A DNA stretch of 60,000 nucleotides, from contig CAIIXF020000005.1 of NCBI GenBank assembly GCA_903813345.2, positions 2,110,001 through 2,170,000 of the forward strand, read 5' to 3'. The translations under genes and the position numbers were made by a program. The notes beneath the pieces are model-generated. The model made no database searches and was not told the DNA's origin. It was given only the letters and a program-made list of their open reading frames with translations. Every line of letters starts with the position of its first letter. The first letter of the stretch is position 1. The stretch is from Owenia fusiformis (lineage: Eukaryota > Annelida > Polychaeta > Sabellida > Oweniidae). Shown one piece after another: positions 25,301 to 36,778 of the stretch.

Positions 25301-27764
25301 AATTTAACAAATCATTTTAGAGCATTCAAAATTAATTTTACATCATTATACACAATAACCATCAATTGTAAAACTAAAATGGGCCAAACTGTTTCATGTT
25401 AGATAACAGTCAAAATTATTTTTAGAGTTCTTCATACCTGACACAGGCAATAAAAGGACCACAAATATAAATACATGTAGTGGTTATTCATATTTCAAAT
25501 ATTCAATCTTTTACATTTCAAATCATTTGTGGTTTGGCGACCAAATTTACTAAAATCAGAATGGGGAAACAATTGTAGAATTTTCCTTCTGTGTTACATT
25601 TCCTTATTTTTCTAAAAAAAGAAACTTTAATGAATTTGCAGGGAAGAATGTTTCACACTGTAATTACCTTGGAAAGTCATCGTGATTAACTTTGCCTGAG
25701 GCCATGTTTTGTATCTTTGGGTCCCCTCGTAGCCAGTTTGCGGGTGGTAGCTTCAAGTCAGTCTTAGGCTGGAGCTGTAAGAACTTGGCAGGTGGCTCCA
25801 GTGCTGCATACTTAACAACTGCCTGGGATTTTATACCCTCACCAGTCTATAACATAATCAAAAAATATCTCATTGTTGGTCTGATTATCTCCGTCAACAC
25901 CATGAAACTTATTGTCACCAAATTCGGAAAAATACATCACCTATTTTTTCAGAGCCCATACGATAGGATACTTGGTATTAGTTTTATTGAGCGTAAGGAT
26001 GCCCAAAGAAATCAAAAGAGGGCCACAATGGGACTTGATACTTGTGATTTCAAACTCAAGTTTCTCAGGCTTTCCTTTCTGCAATGCAATGCTCAGAGAC
26101 CCAATCTATTGCAAGACTTACGCCTGCCACAACCATCACCATGTAATCCAGTGTTTTTAAGTATCGCAAGGATCCTGCTATGACCGTGGTAGTTTTATCT
26201 TGAAAGCCTGGTATAACCGTGACAGCCTGGTATAACCGTGACAATGCTGTATTATATTGCAATGCCAGCTGGTAGTGTTATATTGTAAGCCTGGCGCGAC
26301 TGTAGCCTTTATATGGCATTTATGACTTATTTCATGTTTCTCCCGTTTCTACTATTAGTTTTTTTTATGGATTAACCTTAGCAATTGATCGTTATGGAAA
26401 GTATGTGTTTTCGAGTCAAACCTTCTTGAATGATAGAAATATAGTTTGTTCGCAAATTATTTATGAGTAAAAAATTAGTTTCGTTGTGAAATTAAATTAA
26501 TATACATTTTTATGTATCAATGAACATGAGTACCATTGTACATGTGTAGTGGTCTTGATTTACATATTTAAGTTAGTTAAACACGAGGAAAGTTATCATT
26601 ATTCTCATGCTACTTTAAATGTTATTCAATACAACCATGGTCATAAGAGGCCTTGCAACTATTGTCACGGTCATATCAGGCTTTAACCTACCACGGTCAT
26701 GACAGGCTTTACATTCTCACTGTCATGACAGGCTTTACATTCTCACGGTCATGACAGGCTTTAACATTATCACAGTCATGACAGGCCTTGCAAGCATTGT
26801 CACGGTCATATCAGGCTTTAACATTACCATGGTCATGACAGGCCTTCATGGAACGTGGGAAGTCCTCCATCTAGGAGGTATATACACCAGGTAATGCGAC
26901 TAAAAATTAAAAAAATATGAAAAAAATATGGTCACCTGTCCTCTAGATTCAATTTTTGAATGAATCGTAGCATAATGTACAGATTATTTGATATCATGCT
27001 ATTCTTGAAACATTTATACGCAAAAATAACTGGGTCGCTCACCTCTTATGCCTATATGTGTTCAATAATCATCAATTCTCGTGAGTAAAATTTCTCCAGG
27101 CCATTGAAAGTTCCGCTCAGTAAATTGACAATTTCTACTGCGCATGTGTGAAACACTGGACGAAATGGTTTGGTAAATTTCAAGCTATTTGATTGGTCGA
27201 AAAAATCACGCGCCTTTGCATGATTTGCTTTATTCTCGCAAGATAAGGCGCTCCGTCCCCTTAAATTTTTATTTTGAACAACCATTATGATTTGGTGCAT
27301 TATCTGACCAATAAAGCAGATTTGGAGGTATGAATATTTTTTTAATTTTTCTGTTAAGTGTTTTCTACAGGCCCTATGTGTCTCAGGATATTTGTTTTAA
27401 CGAAAAATAGACAAATAATTTATTTTAAAAATACATATTTTTTATTTTTGATGGAAGCTGCGTAAACTGACAAATAATATATGGAGGACTTCCCATAACC
27501 GTGCAGGCCTTGCAATATAATACAGCATCGTCACGGTTATACCAGGCTTACACGATAACACTACCACGGTCATGACCGTTGACTGGTCATGGCAGGATCA
27601 TTGCGATACTTAAAAACACTGAATAACATGGTGACGGTTGTGGCAGGCGTAGGTCTTGCAATAGCATGATACTCAGATTAGGCAGTGCAAAGAAAACATG
27701 AAATTGAGAATAATGGTCCATTTTGTTGAATATTGAGTTGACTTACCTTCAATTGATGCTCCAT
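16315..27764 (-). CDS. EDRF1: erythroid differentiation-related factor 1 homologue, complete
   Basis: Twenty exons give 1138 codons plus TAA with no internal stop: 27764-27747, 25846-25668, 25290-25095, 24739-24674, 24057-23978, 23829-23715, 23528-23407, 22649-22538, 22361-22214, 21976-21759, 21598-21470, 20873-20306, 20024-19827, 19599-19408, 18712-18495, 18326-18165, 17843-17694, 17389-17242, 16948-16714, 16477-16315. All introns are GT-AG and phases agree. Landmarks that match vertebrate EDRF1: LKLPPANWLRGDP (about 45-57), VDVVSDSKNIKKLLKIPYSK (about 80), INVLTGIDYWLDNLMCNVPE (about 270), an acidic Ser/Glu stretch (about 440-461), and the TPR-like C-terminal half with NELGVFYMNQAS, CQYRAASIHHRLASLYH and PCELLRVQLERVA. 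Human EDRF1 is about 1240 residues. In vertebrates it affects GATA1 activity and globin expression; its ancestral role in invertebrates is not known. The stop at 16710 in exon 19 is avoided by a GTGAGA donor, and the last exon then restores the conserved C-terminus. Confidence 0.93.
18994..19149. mobile_element. 156-bp MITE in EDRF1 intron
   Basis: Inverted repeats of about 55 bp: the left arm ATCGAGCAGCTTCAATAATC through CAGCAACCAGGATGTT is mirrored by AACATCATGGTTGCTG through GAAGCTCTCGAT. Almost the whole element is arm. No target duplication beyond the palindromic ATCGAG ends was resolved. Confidence 0.75.
22679..23292. repeat. 17-21-bp CATAAAACAATCATT minisatellite, interrupted
   Basis: Degenerate units of CATAAAACAATCATTTGA occur on both sides of a hAT MITE (22679-22717 and 23181-23292), about nine in all. 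The array lies in the EDRF1 intron between exons 7 and 8. The two halves were one array before the MITE inserted. Confidence 0.8.
22718..23180. mobile_element. 463-bp hAT MITE with 8-bp target duplication
   Basis: Flanked by a perfect 8-bp duplication ATCATTAG (22710-22717 and 23181-23188). Ends are TTGGGGTGAGACGA and, on the opposite strand, TAGGGGTGAGACGA. An 8-bp duplication with T/CAGGGG-type ends is characteristic of the hAT superfamily. Both subterminal regions are dense in GAATCGAGTCGA motifs in inverted orientation. No transposase is encoded. Confidence 0.9.
26077..27690. mobile_element. 1.6-kb foldback element in first EDRF1 intron
   Basis: The left arm 26077-26265 and the right arm about 27510-27690 are inverted copies, roughly 85-90% alike by eye. 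Both contain TATTGCAAGAC(T/C)TACGCCTGCC, TTTTTAAGTATCGCAA and CTGGTATAACCGTGAC. The middle holds a short tandem array (26640-26845) and AT-rich sequence. No transposase frame was seen, and the exact ends and target duplication are unresolved. Confidence 0.75.
26640..26845. repeat. GGTCATGACAGGCTTTAACATT tandem array
   Basis: About eight degenerate units of 22-35 bp built on CACGGTCATGACAGGC(T/C)TT. The core GTCATGAC is palindromic, and the phrase CACGGTCAT also recurs in both foldback arms, so the array probably arose from arm sequence. Confidence 0.75.
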
Positions 27765-28009
27765 ATTTCATCAAACTTTTTCAATTCATCTAGGAATATA
27801 TAAATATCTGTTGAAAAAGGTCTATCGAGCTACAAATGAGTAATAACACATATTTTCTGGATATTTCTGAAATTTTCTGGAAGGCCATGATAATGCGTAT
27901 AATATGCGAACAACTAAATATTCAGGATGAAAATTTGTTCGTTATTTTTATTATGGAAAATGTAATATCTATCTTATCAATTTAAGATAATAATAAATTA
28001 TATATGTTA

Positions 28010-28431
28010 GGCCATAAGAAGTAGATTCTTTGTTTTGCGTCCTGGCAAATTCCAAATCATGCAAGGGTACAAGGAAAACAAACACGAACCCAAGAAAAAA
28101 CACAAACTTGTTTGCTGAGGAATGTATACATTTTATGGGCATAAAAGGGGATGACAAACCAATTTGCAGTGATAACAAACACATATCTATACATTTTTTA
28201 AGATATATTTAAACATAGGTATTATTCAAGGATAAAAAATAAGAAAATACACAATGTATGCCAAAGTAATCAATAACGCTGTCAATTTTGACGCACGCCA
28301 AATTATCCGCTATTTTGTCTGATTCTGATTCAGACCCTTGTGATTGGTATTTGAATGTGTTTGTTTTTTCTGATTTACTCCAAATCGTGCAAGCAAGGGG
28401 ACGCAAAACAAAGAATTTACTTCTTATGGCC
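28010..28431. mobile_element. 422-bp MITE, PIF/Harbinger-like, TTA target duplication
   Basis: TTA lies on both sides (28007-28009 and 28432-28434). Inverted ends GGCCATAAGAAGTA followed by TTCTTTGTTTTGCGTCC extend about 60 bp, with inner similarity near CAAATC(A/G)TGCAAG. A 3-bp TWA duplication is the usual Harbinger signature. It sits upstream of the EDRF1 start exon. Confidence 0.8.
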
Positions 28432-28810
28432 TTAGTACCAATTAGCTGTATATTATATAATCGGTATTTTGTATCTTACTCTGTCATTGATCCCTTAGTG
28501 CTAAATTATGCGAACGCCTCAAATATCATATTGTTCATAATTTTACAGACTGTGAAAATTTATAAACTTTTCAAAAGTTTTTGTGACTATGTTTAGAGAG
28601 CAAATACGGATATGTTATACACCCCGAGTCAAAGTAGAGATGCATTTAGAATCAAGAATGATTCTCAGTTCGAAAGCATGCCACTATATACTCATTTGTA
28701 GTAAGTACACTTTCAATTCTAAGAACTTGAAATTACAGATAATCATTCAAATCATCACAAGACATTTTTCTGCTGAGTTTGCACATGATTGAAATCTTGA
28801 AAACAGTATT

Positions 28811-29105
28811 ATCACGCGGTACTAACTTCGACCGTTAATTTGAATTTTTGACCTACCGGATGTTTGGAAATCAAGGATTACGAGTCTCATAATGCACCGT
28901 TTTTCTTCAAACTTGTTCCATTCAAAGCATAACAAAAATCCCTTTCTGTTGGTACATTATTCTTCTAAACAGAGTCCCTTCTTCCAGCGGCATTTTGGTC
29001 CCCAGCTGTAAGTAGGCCTTCTAACAGCTGGGGACCAAAACACTGCTAGAACGAGGAACTCTTTACAATAAAGTAATGCACGGGTCGAAGTTAGTACCGC
29101 GTGAT
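28811..29105. mobile_element. 295-bp MITE with nested inner hairpin
   Basis: Ends ATCACGCGGTACTAACTTCG and the exact reverse complement. A second inverted pair, CATTTTGGTCCCCAGCTGT against AACAGCTGGGGACCAAAAC, lies inside near 28991-29041. The target duplication is ambiguous because the flanks are TAT-rich. Confidence 0.8.
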
Positions 29106-29354
29106 TATGTGAGGAATATGCACATTACCAAAATGTGTTGTTCTGAAAAGAAAAAGTGGTGTTAGATCTACTTTTACGTAGTACTGTTCTTTCCCATCTT
29201 CATTCTTCCAAGGCTTCTTCTTTATCCAATTCCGGTGACAGGCTGTCTCCCTATGGGTATGGCTGTCTCCAGATCCATTCCAGATCCAGCCTTGTGCCTG
29301 GGGCCTTGTGGTGTCAGCTATGAAGCAGTTGCTAATGCATTCATTAGTTTGTGA

Positions 29355-30790
29355 TTGTATTCTTATTTGCTCACTATTTATGAACAGAACTATGACATAA
29401 GTAAATCACTACGCAAATTAATCCATAGTGAAATTCGTAAAGAACATGAGCGCTACATCAACAATCTCCTCGACATTGATGAAAGCGAAATCATGAATGA
29501 GAATGTTCAGCACAAAGGCATTACCAAATGCTTCTGGAGCTACATAAAGTCAAAATGCAAAGATGCATCAGGTATTAGCATGCTTGGGCATGCTTCATAA
29601 CAAAGATGGTGACTAAATAACAGATGCCGTCCTGAAAGCAAACATCCTCAATGACCAATACAATACTGTATTCACAGATGAGGATGCTACTCTTCCAACA
29701 ATGGTGCCTAGTCAAATTCCTGAAATGCCAAATTATCAAAACTTCAACAAAAGGAATTCACAAATTGCTAACTGGCCTAAATCCATCAAAAGCCACTGGA
29801 CCCAATCTTATTCCAACTAGGGTCCTGAAGGAATGCAGTGACAGCATATCACCATTCCTTCAAATTATTTTCCAACAGTCTACTGATGAAGGCTTAGTGC
29901 CTATAGCCTGGAAACATGCTAATGTTACTGCTATCTATATTTTATTCCATCAAGTTATGGCCCACTTTGACCTCTATGAAATTCTAGTAAACTTCCAACA
30001 TGGATTCAGGTCAAAGCTTGTAGGAAGATCACAACAGGCAGACAGGTAGTACTCGATGGTGAATCAAGTGAACTCCAGTAAAATCAGGAGTTCCTCAAGG
30101 AACAGTTCTTGGACCACTCTGTTTCCTTGATTATATCAATGATATGGGCAATAACCTATCATCCTCATCTTCAACATGCCAAATGAAATTTAATCCATCA
30201 AAATGCTATGTGCTAAATATTCATAAAGGCACATGTAAATCCCCTATCATTCACAATTACACCGTGCTAGGGGAAAACCTTAATAGGTCGGTATTTGCAT
30301 ATACCTAGGTATTGACATCACCAATAACCTACGCTGGACTACACATATTCAAACTATTGTATCCAAAGCCAATAAGGTGCTTGGATTCCTCAGGCGCAAC
30401 CTCCATCAATGCCCTGAAAAAGTGAAGGCTCAGGCGTATAAGTCACTTGTCTGGCCTAATTTAGAATATGCCAGTTCATCATGGGATCCATTCCGACAAA
30501 AAGATATTGATATGTTGGAACAGGTACAGAGAAGAGCAGCCAGGTTTGTAACCAAATGTCACTCAAGGGAACCAGGCTGCATCACCTAAGCTCTTCAAGA
30601 CCTATAGTGGGAGTCACTGAAGGGGCATCGAGAGACTGCTAGAGTTTTCCTTTTTTACAAAGCAAAGCAGAACCTAGCAGCCATTGACGTGACTCTATAC
30701 TTCCACCAACAGATCAATAGCAACACTAGGTTGTATTTCCTTCTAAGTTCATACAACCATCAACTTGAATGGATGCATACAAATTTAACT
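29355..30790 (+). pseudogene. dead CR1/Jockey-like LINE fragment
   Basis: Reverse-transcriptase landmarks appear in order across several frames. They are NPSKATGPNLIPTRVLKE (near 29780), SGVPQGTVLGPLCFL with YINDM (30078-30150), QMKFNPSKCYVLNIHKG (about 30180), and YLGIDITNNLRW through LEQVQRRAARFV (30300-30550). The text jumps from the YINDM block straight to QMKFNPSKC, so the segment with the catalytic (Y/F)ADD box is deleted. Several frameshifts and stops confirm it is inactive. The endonuclease half is missing. It lies between the EDRF1 and cupredoxin genes. Confidence 0.85.
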
Positions 30791-30830
30791 GGCTATTAAA
30801 TTCATAAAAACGATCCCCCCCCAAAAAAAA

Positions 30831-30905
30831 ATCAGAATTTGGCATCTGTAACAAATGGCAGGTGGTGAGATTGTGCATGTTAATTGCCATGTTGGTCTGA
30901 GACCA
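30831..30905 (+). repeat. 3' fragment of a dispersed TGTAACAAATGGCA repeat
   Basis: Contains GGCATCTGTAACAAATGGCA and TGCATGTTAATTGCC, shared with copies at 42.3, 53.4, 54.2 and 56.8 kb. The palindromic 5' half seen in those copies is absent here. Confidence 0.65.
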
Positions 30906-30999
30906 CCATCAATATGCCATCTATTCATTCACAAGTACGCTAAAACCATAGGTTCTATGGTTAAAACTGCTGATCTATTCAACTTATTGATAATTGAGT

Positions 31000-32070
31000 T
31001 AAATGCTGAATACCCCAAAAAACTGAAGATATGAAATATACTTAAATAAGTTGAAGTTTTCCCCTTTCCTGTAAGTTTCAACGCTTTATCCTTTTCCTGA
31101 CCACCCATGTTACATTCCCGGGTGAATGTAACCCCCTATATAGCCACCATTTTTGAGACTTGTGTTTGTTGACTAGGTGATGACATATTTTGTCATACAT
31201 ATTAATGCCTTGTTTTACAATGGATGCTATTACATAAGTTAGTGCATCAACATGTTATATAAACAAACATTCTTGTATCTTCAGGTGCATGCAGTCACTA
31301 GGTATTCATACTACAGCTCATGGGGAGGTTTTTCAGAATCGATCTACAAACACTATAGGAAACTACATTTCACCGTGCAGGCTCCTGGAGATGAACATAT
31401 TTGGCCTGCTTGAAAATGAAGTCTTCATGCACTGAGACGGTATCTAGCACAATATGTAGGCTCTCTAGGGAGGTCGTAGAATGGATCCAAGAACGTGTGC
31501 ATTGAGGAGCGTCTAATGATTGATTGTGTCAGAGATATATCCTTTCTTCACAGGATTACCCATAGTCTTCTAAGATGCTCCAGGGAAGAACATGTTATCC
31601 TGAAATCAGAACAATAAAGCATTACCTTTCACCCTTTGGAGTATAGGAAAAGGTATGTATTTGTTCATTGATTTTTTGTAGTAAAAACAATGCAGATTTT
31701 ATCACTTTGTGTGAAAAGGTGAAGAAAGGGCTGTGTTTGGAACTGTAGAAAGTAAAATGTAAAATTATGATGGAAACATTATGTACATGTACCGCTGCAT
31801 AACAGAAGAATTATACATTAGTTACATAATTCATAAAATTACATAATACATGTACGCGAATGTAACTAAGTTTATCAGTGCTATTCTTTGATAGATGTCT
31901 CTGCACAAAGGTAAATCTTTTCAAAGATTATTGAACATTCCATTTTTGCTAGTTTTAAGTTGTAAACTTTTATATTGAAAAAGTAAATATGAACTAGGAT
32001 AATCATAAACCATTGCTATTATATCATGTACATGTATACCTCATATTCTTTATTCATTTTTTAGAAATGT
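31000..32070. other. intergenic, no gene seen
   Basis: AT-rich sequence between the LINE fragment and a minisatellite. No exon-like signal or family similarity was recognised on either strand. Confidence 0.5.
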
Positions 32071-32074
32071 AATA

Positions 32075-33075
32075 TGATGATTGCTATGATAAACATGTAT
32101 CATGATGTACTCATCTCTTTGTTGCTATGACAAACATGTATCATGATGTACTCATCTCTTTGTTGCTATGACAAACATATATCATGATGTACTCATCTCT
32201 TTGTTGCTATGAGAAATATGTATCATGATATACTCATCTCTTTTGCGATGACAAATATGTATCATGATGTACTCATCGTTTTGTTGCTATGACAAATATG
32301 TATCATGATGTACGACAAATATGTATCATGATGTACTCATCTTTTTGTTGCTATGACAAATATGTATCATGATGTACTCATCTCTTTGTTGCTATGACAT
32401 ACATATCTCATGATGTACTCATCTCTTTGTTGCTATGAAAAATATGTATCATGATATACTCACCTCTTAGTTTCCATGACAAATATGTCTCATGATGTAC
32501 TCATCGTTTTGTTGCTATGACAAATATGTATCATGATGTACGACAAATATGTATCATGATGTACTCATCTTTTTGTTGCTATGACAAATATGTATTATGA
32601 TGTACTCATCTCTTTGTTGCTATGACATACATATCTCATGATGTACTCATCTCTTTGTTGCTATGAAAAATATGTATCATGATATACTCACCTCTTAGTT
32701 TCCATGACAAACATGTATCATGATGTACTCATCTCTTTGTTACTATGACAAATATATATCATGATGTACTCATCTCTTTGTTGCTATGACAAATATGTAT
32801 CATGATATACTCATTTCTTTGTTTCTATGACAAACATTATCATGATGTACTCATCGCTGTGACATATACATCTCATGATATACTCATTTCTTTGTGGCTA
32901 CATCACGATTATCATGATATACTCAACTTTATATTGCTATGACAAACACATCTCATGATGAATTCATTTCTTTGTTATTATGACGAATGTGTATCTTAAT
33001 GATCTAATCTTTATGTTGCTATGACAAACATTTATCTCGATGTACTCATCTTTTTGTTGCTATGATATTATATCT
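32075..33075. repeat. 40-41-bp minisatellite, about 24 copies
   Basis: Unit built on TTGTTGCTATGACAAATATG followed by TATCATGATGTACTCATCTC. A shortened unit (ATGATGTACGACAAATATG) occurs twice about 238 bp apart (near 32305 and 32543), each followed by the same order of variants, which shows a higher-order duplication. Intergenic. Confidence 0.9.
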
Positions 33076-36000
33076 ATAACACACACATCCAAGGAATCAT
33101 ACGAAGTTTCTACTTTCATGTATAATATTAGTTTAAACAGCCTATGATAGAACAAATTACCTCAAATAACCCTGAAAAGTAATAAATTAATCTATATATT
33201 ATATTATTTAATTAATAAGACATTTCTGTTGCACCACATCATGATGTCCAATATAACAAAAGTCATAGAAATATCATCTCCATGGACCACTATCCGGACC
33301 TTAGTTTCTTGAATTATTTATTTCAACTTCATAATTATTTGCGCTAATTACTTCCTTCATATTGATTTTTTCAGATTAGTTTTCTGTGAGAAGACTGAGA
33401 AACTTATAACTAAGGTGTTGAAATAGATTTCACTGCTAGGGAATAGCTTCATTGGCGATTACAAACTACCAATTATACGTCATTAGGAATGATTATTTAC
33501 TGGAGAATTTAGATTGGATTATCAAGTCATCAATATATCTGCCACGATAAGACAATATCTATTTTGCTGATCTTAGGAAATATGCAGTATTAAGGTTAAT
33601 GTGTTATTTCATGATTGTTGGATTATACATTTATTTTACATTGATGGTAAGTATGGTAATATAATATACAATTTATATGTGTTTAATATGTACTTCAATA
33701 TTTCAAAATGGAACAAATAAAAGGCAAGGTCAGTTTTCTTCGATAAGAATAATTATTTGGAAATATGTTAATCTGGAATCTTTGTGTTAGTACAATGAAT
33801 TATGTCTGTTGTCTCTTTTGTCATTATCTTTTCTCAATATCCATAAAAAATTCCATTACTTGTAATCATAGACTTCAAGAAATGTCAAATTATATATTAT
33901 CAACAAAAATTTCTTGAAAAATTCTTCTGGTTTATGTAGATAAAATATTGATATTGCGACATAAAAGTGGCCAGTTTATCTTTAAAATGCTTATTGTCTT
34001 CATCGATCCAATTGCTATTTTTTCTTTAGATTCATAATTGATCAATTATAGGTACAAGTATTTGTCATAAGATAGGGTACTTGGGATGTTGAATTATTCT
34101 GCTTGATAGAAAATCGTTACTTCTTATATCTATAAGAACCTTAAGTATAAGCTCAGGTTTTAAAATACAGGAAATGTTTGCTTTTTTTAAATATATTGAT
34201 GATAAGATCAAAGTTTATATTGCTTGTGGTATAATACTTGAAACAATCACTAGTACCTCATTGATTTTTTATCTAAAACTATCTCAATAGACTAGATACC
34301 ATTAGGAATAATCATAATTTTCATTTAGATATTCAAAATTTAATCAAAGGGATATCATATTTGAAATCTATGTATAAAATTACATCTCAAATCTTTGTCA
34401 CATTTTAAAGAAAATATGAATAAACTTTCTCCATATGATCAATGCCCAAAGCATTTTTTAGGAAAGATATATAATGAAATTAAAAAATAAGATGCATGAT
34501 TGATGCTTTTAAAATTGATTGTTTTATAATTTGAATGTTATAGTATGTAATTTTAATATGCAATATGCCACACTGGGACCTAAGGACCCATGTGCCACTG
34601 TTGTAAAAGTGTGTAAATAAATAAATAAAAATAAAATAAAAATATAAAAACATTCCATTTCTATACACGGCTGTAATTGGATTCCTTTATATAAAAGAAT
34701 TCAAAAAGCATAAAAACATATTAAGTCAATGTCTCTTATTTTAAAGTGCTCATTAAAAATTATAGGACTTAGACTAAAAAAACTTTTGTTTGTATCTGCA
34801 AATCCTAAATATTGCAATTTTAGTTTCATATATTTTTAATTTATATTTTATTTATTATTCACAATTTAGCTTGTGTAAACATGTTATACATAATTTGAGA
34901 AGCATATCTATTTGCTTAGTACTATCATAATAAAAACAGTATAATAAGAACAGTATTATTAAAACAAGCACTTTGAAATGAACCATTGTTTTTTAATGTT
35001 TATTCATTAGACTTTGAGTCAACATTAAGTATGATAATGAAGGTTTGTTTTAGCGATATAGTGTTAAGTTGCATTTTATCTTGTGTGAAGAAACTTAAGT
35101 TACTATTGATTGGCAGGTTACATTACCTGGCCAGTGTGTGTAGTTGCTACGCATAGACCAGACTGCCGTATTACATCTATCAATCATCATCTAGCGATGG
35201 AATCAACAAAGACGAGACCACAATCTCGTGTAATAAGTGAAACTTAAAACATGCACCAAATGCTGTCAGTGGAAAAGGCTACACATGATCATTTGTCAAT
35301 AATATATCAGAATTTCTTTTTGATCTCATTTTTAGACGTTTACGCACTTTATATTCAGGCTCCAAGAGAGACAAATTGAAATATTTTTGATTGATATAGT
35401 TTTTACTAATGAAAAAGGAATTCAAAAGTTTTGAATAATATCGGATCAAACAATTGAACATGCCAAGAGGTAAGTTCTATGAAGTTTGTATTTATGTAAA
35501 TAAAGATAAGATTTACTCTCAATAAAAAAATAAACAAATGGTAGATGCTTAACCCTGTAGAACACACAAAATCAATTGCTTAGTTGTTTGATATAGTATG
35601 GTATCATATACTGAAAGACCTCGTAACAATGGTGAAATGTTTAGTAATGTATAGGTCTGTCATTATACTGCAGAGGTTTTAACCTTGGGTAATAGTAAAC
35701 TTGTAGTTGAGTATATCAATAGAGGAACAGTCAAGAACAATCAGGTATCATATTTATTTAATTGATATTCATGTGTTAATGTTTGGTATACCTTTACGTC
35801 ATTAATTGATTGGTTCGTAAAAAAACATATTAGGTCAGTATTGATGGGGGCCTTTGATATGATCTGTCAAAGTTTGAGTCTCAGGTTCTAAATCAATTCT
35901 GTCAGATTTTTTCGCAACAAATTCTCATTTTATTTACAAAGTTTTCTGTTTCAATATAATAGAAGTGATCGAATGAGGTATTCCTAGATAGTACCACGAA

Positions 36001-36751
36001 TGCTGTCCAAAAGATTTCCCAAAGGGGGGGGGGGGGGCGACTTTTGCACACAGATGGAGCCACTGACACACCTATGCATAGCCTCTATGGTGTGTAGCGC
36101 CCCAAGCCAAAGGGGGTACTCTCCTGTACAGTCTGGGAAAATCTGAGAGCCATATTTGCATCATTTAAATACGAATTTATATATTTTTGGAAGGGGGGGG
36201 GGTCGCCCCAATGCCCCTCTCCTTTAGACAGGCTTGTTAATATACTCATTTAATTATTAAGAGCTGAGTGGTATCCTTACATGTGACCTCTTGCATGGTT
36301 AATAGCTGACAAGAGGAATTGCTGCCAATATTTGAGGAATTCCAAATTAATCAAGAAGTGATGAATAATAGATTGATGTACTACATTTCATAACAAGAGT
36401 GTCAAGATATAGGGACACACAACAGCTGCAAAACTGTATAGACTTAGAATCTAACTTTGCATCATTAAAGAATCGTTGACATCAAAGAATCCTCCAGTCC
36501 ATCCAATATTAATTGAATCTATGTTTGTGTGTCAGATGTTTCATAAGAAGTTATGACAACAGGTAGTTTGAATGAAAACAGCAGGCAAAGTTATTGAAAA
36601 TGGAAACAGTCGCAGAATTCATTGAAACAACTTTTAAAATTTTTTTTAAAACAACCGGAGAAACAATGCCTTTGTATATTCTGTAATTGATAAATCCACT
36701 CTTGGCAGTTTGTTTTAAGAATATATAATCTCATATGTTCCTTCATTTCAG
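33076..36751. other. intergenic / 5' flank of the cupredoxin-repeat gene
   Basis: Long AT-rich stretch with no recognised coding segment. Near 36000-36230 two poly-G runs lie in a repeated phrase with CGCCCCAA/CGACTTTTGC. A non-coding first exon of the downstream gene should lie somewhere here or further left, because the ATG exon begins with a splice acceptor; it could not be placed. Confidence 0.5.
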
Positions 36752-36752
36752 G

Positions 36753-36776
36753 ATGACGTACATGTTACATAACTAA
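36753..36776 (+). promoter_or_regulatory. seven-codon upstream ORF
   Basis: The exon opens after an acceptor (AG at 36750-36751). An ATG at 36753 reads seven codons to TAA, which ends two bases before the main ATG at 36779. Such a short uORF ending next to the start would influence reinitiation. The main start has a favourable GG before and G after the ATG. Confidence 0.5.
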
Positions 36777-36778
36777 GG

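Noticed and set aside
25692-26183. 163-codon plus-strand frame opposite EDRF1 exon 2
   Set aside because: It is the antisense shadow of a conserved coding exon extended into intron and foldback sequence.
32075-33075. CRISPR-like regular array
   Set aside because: There are no unique spacers; the 40-bp units are contiguous variants of one sequence in a eukaryotic intergenic region.
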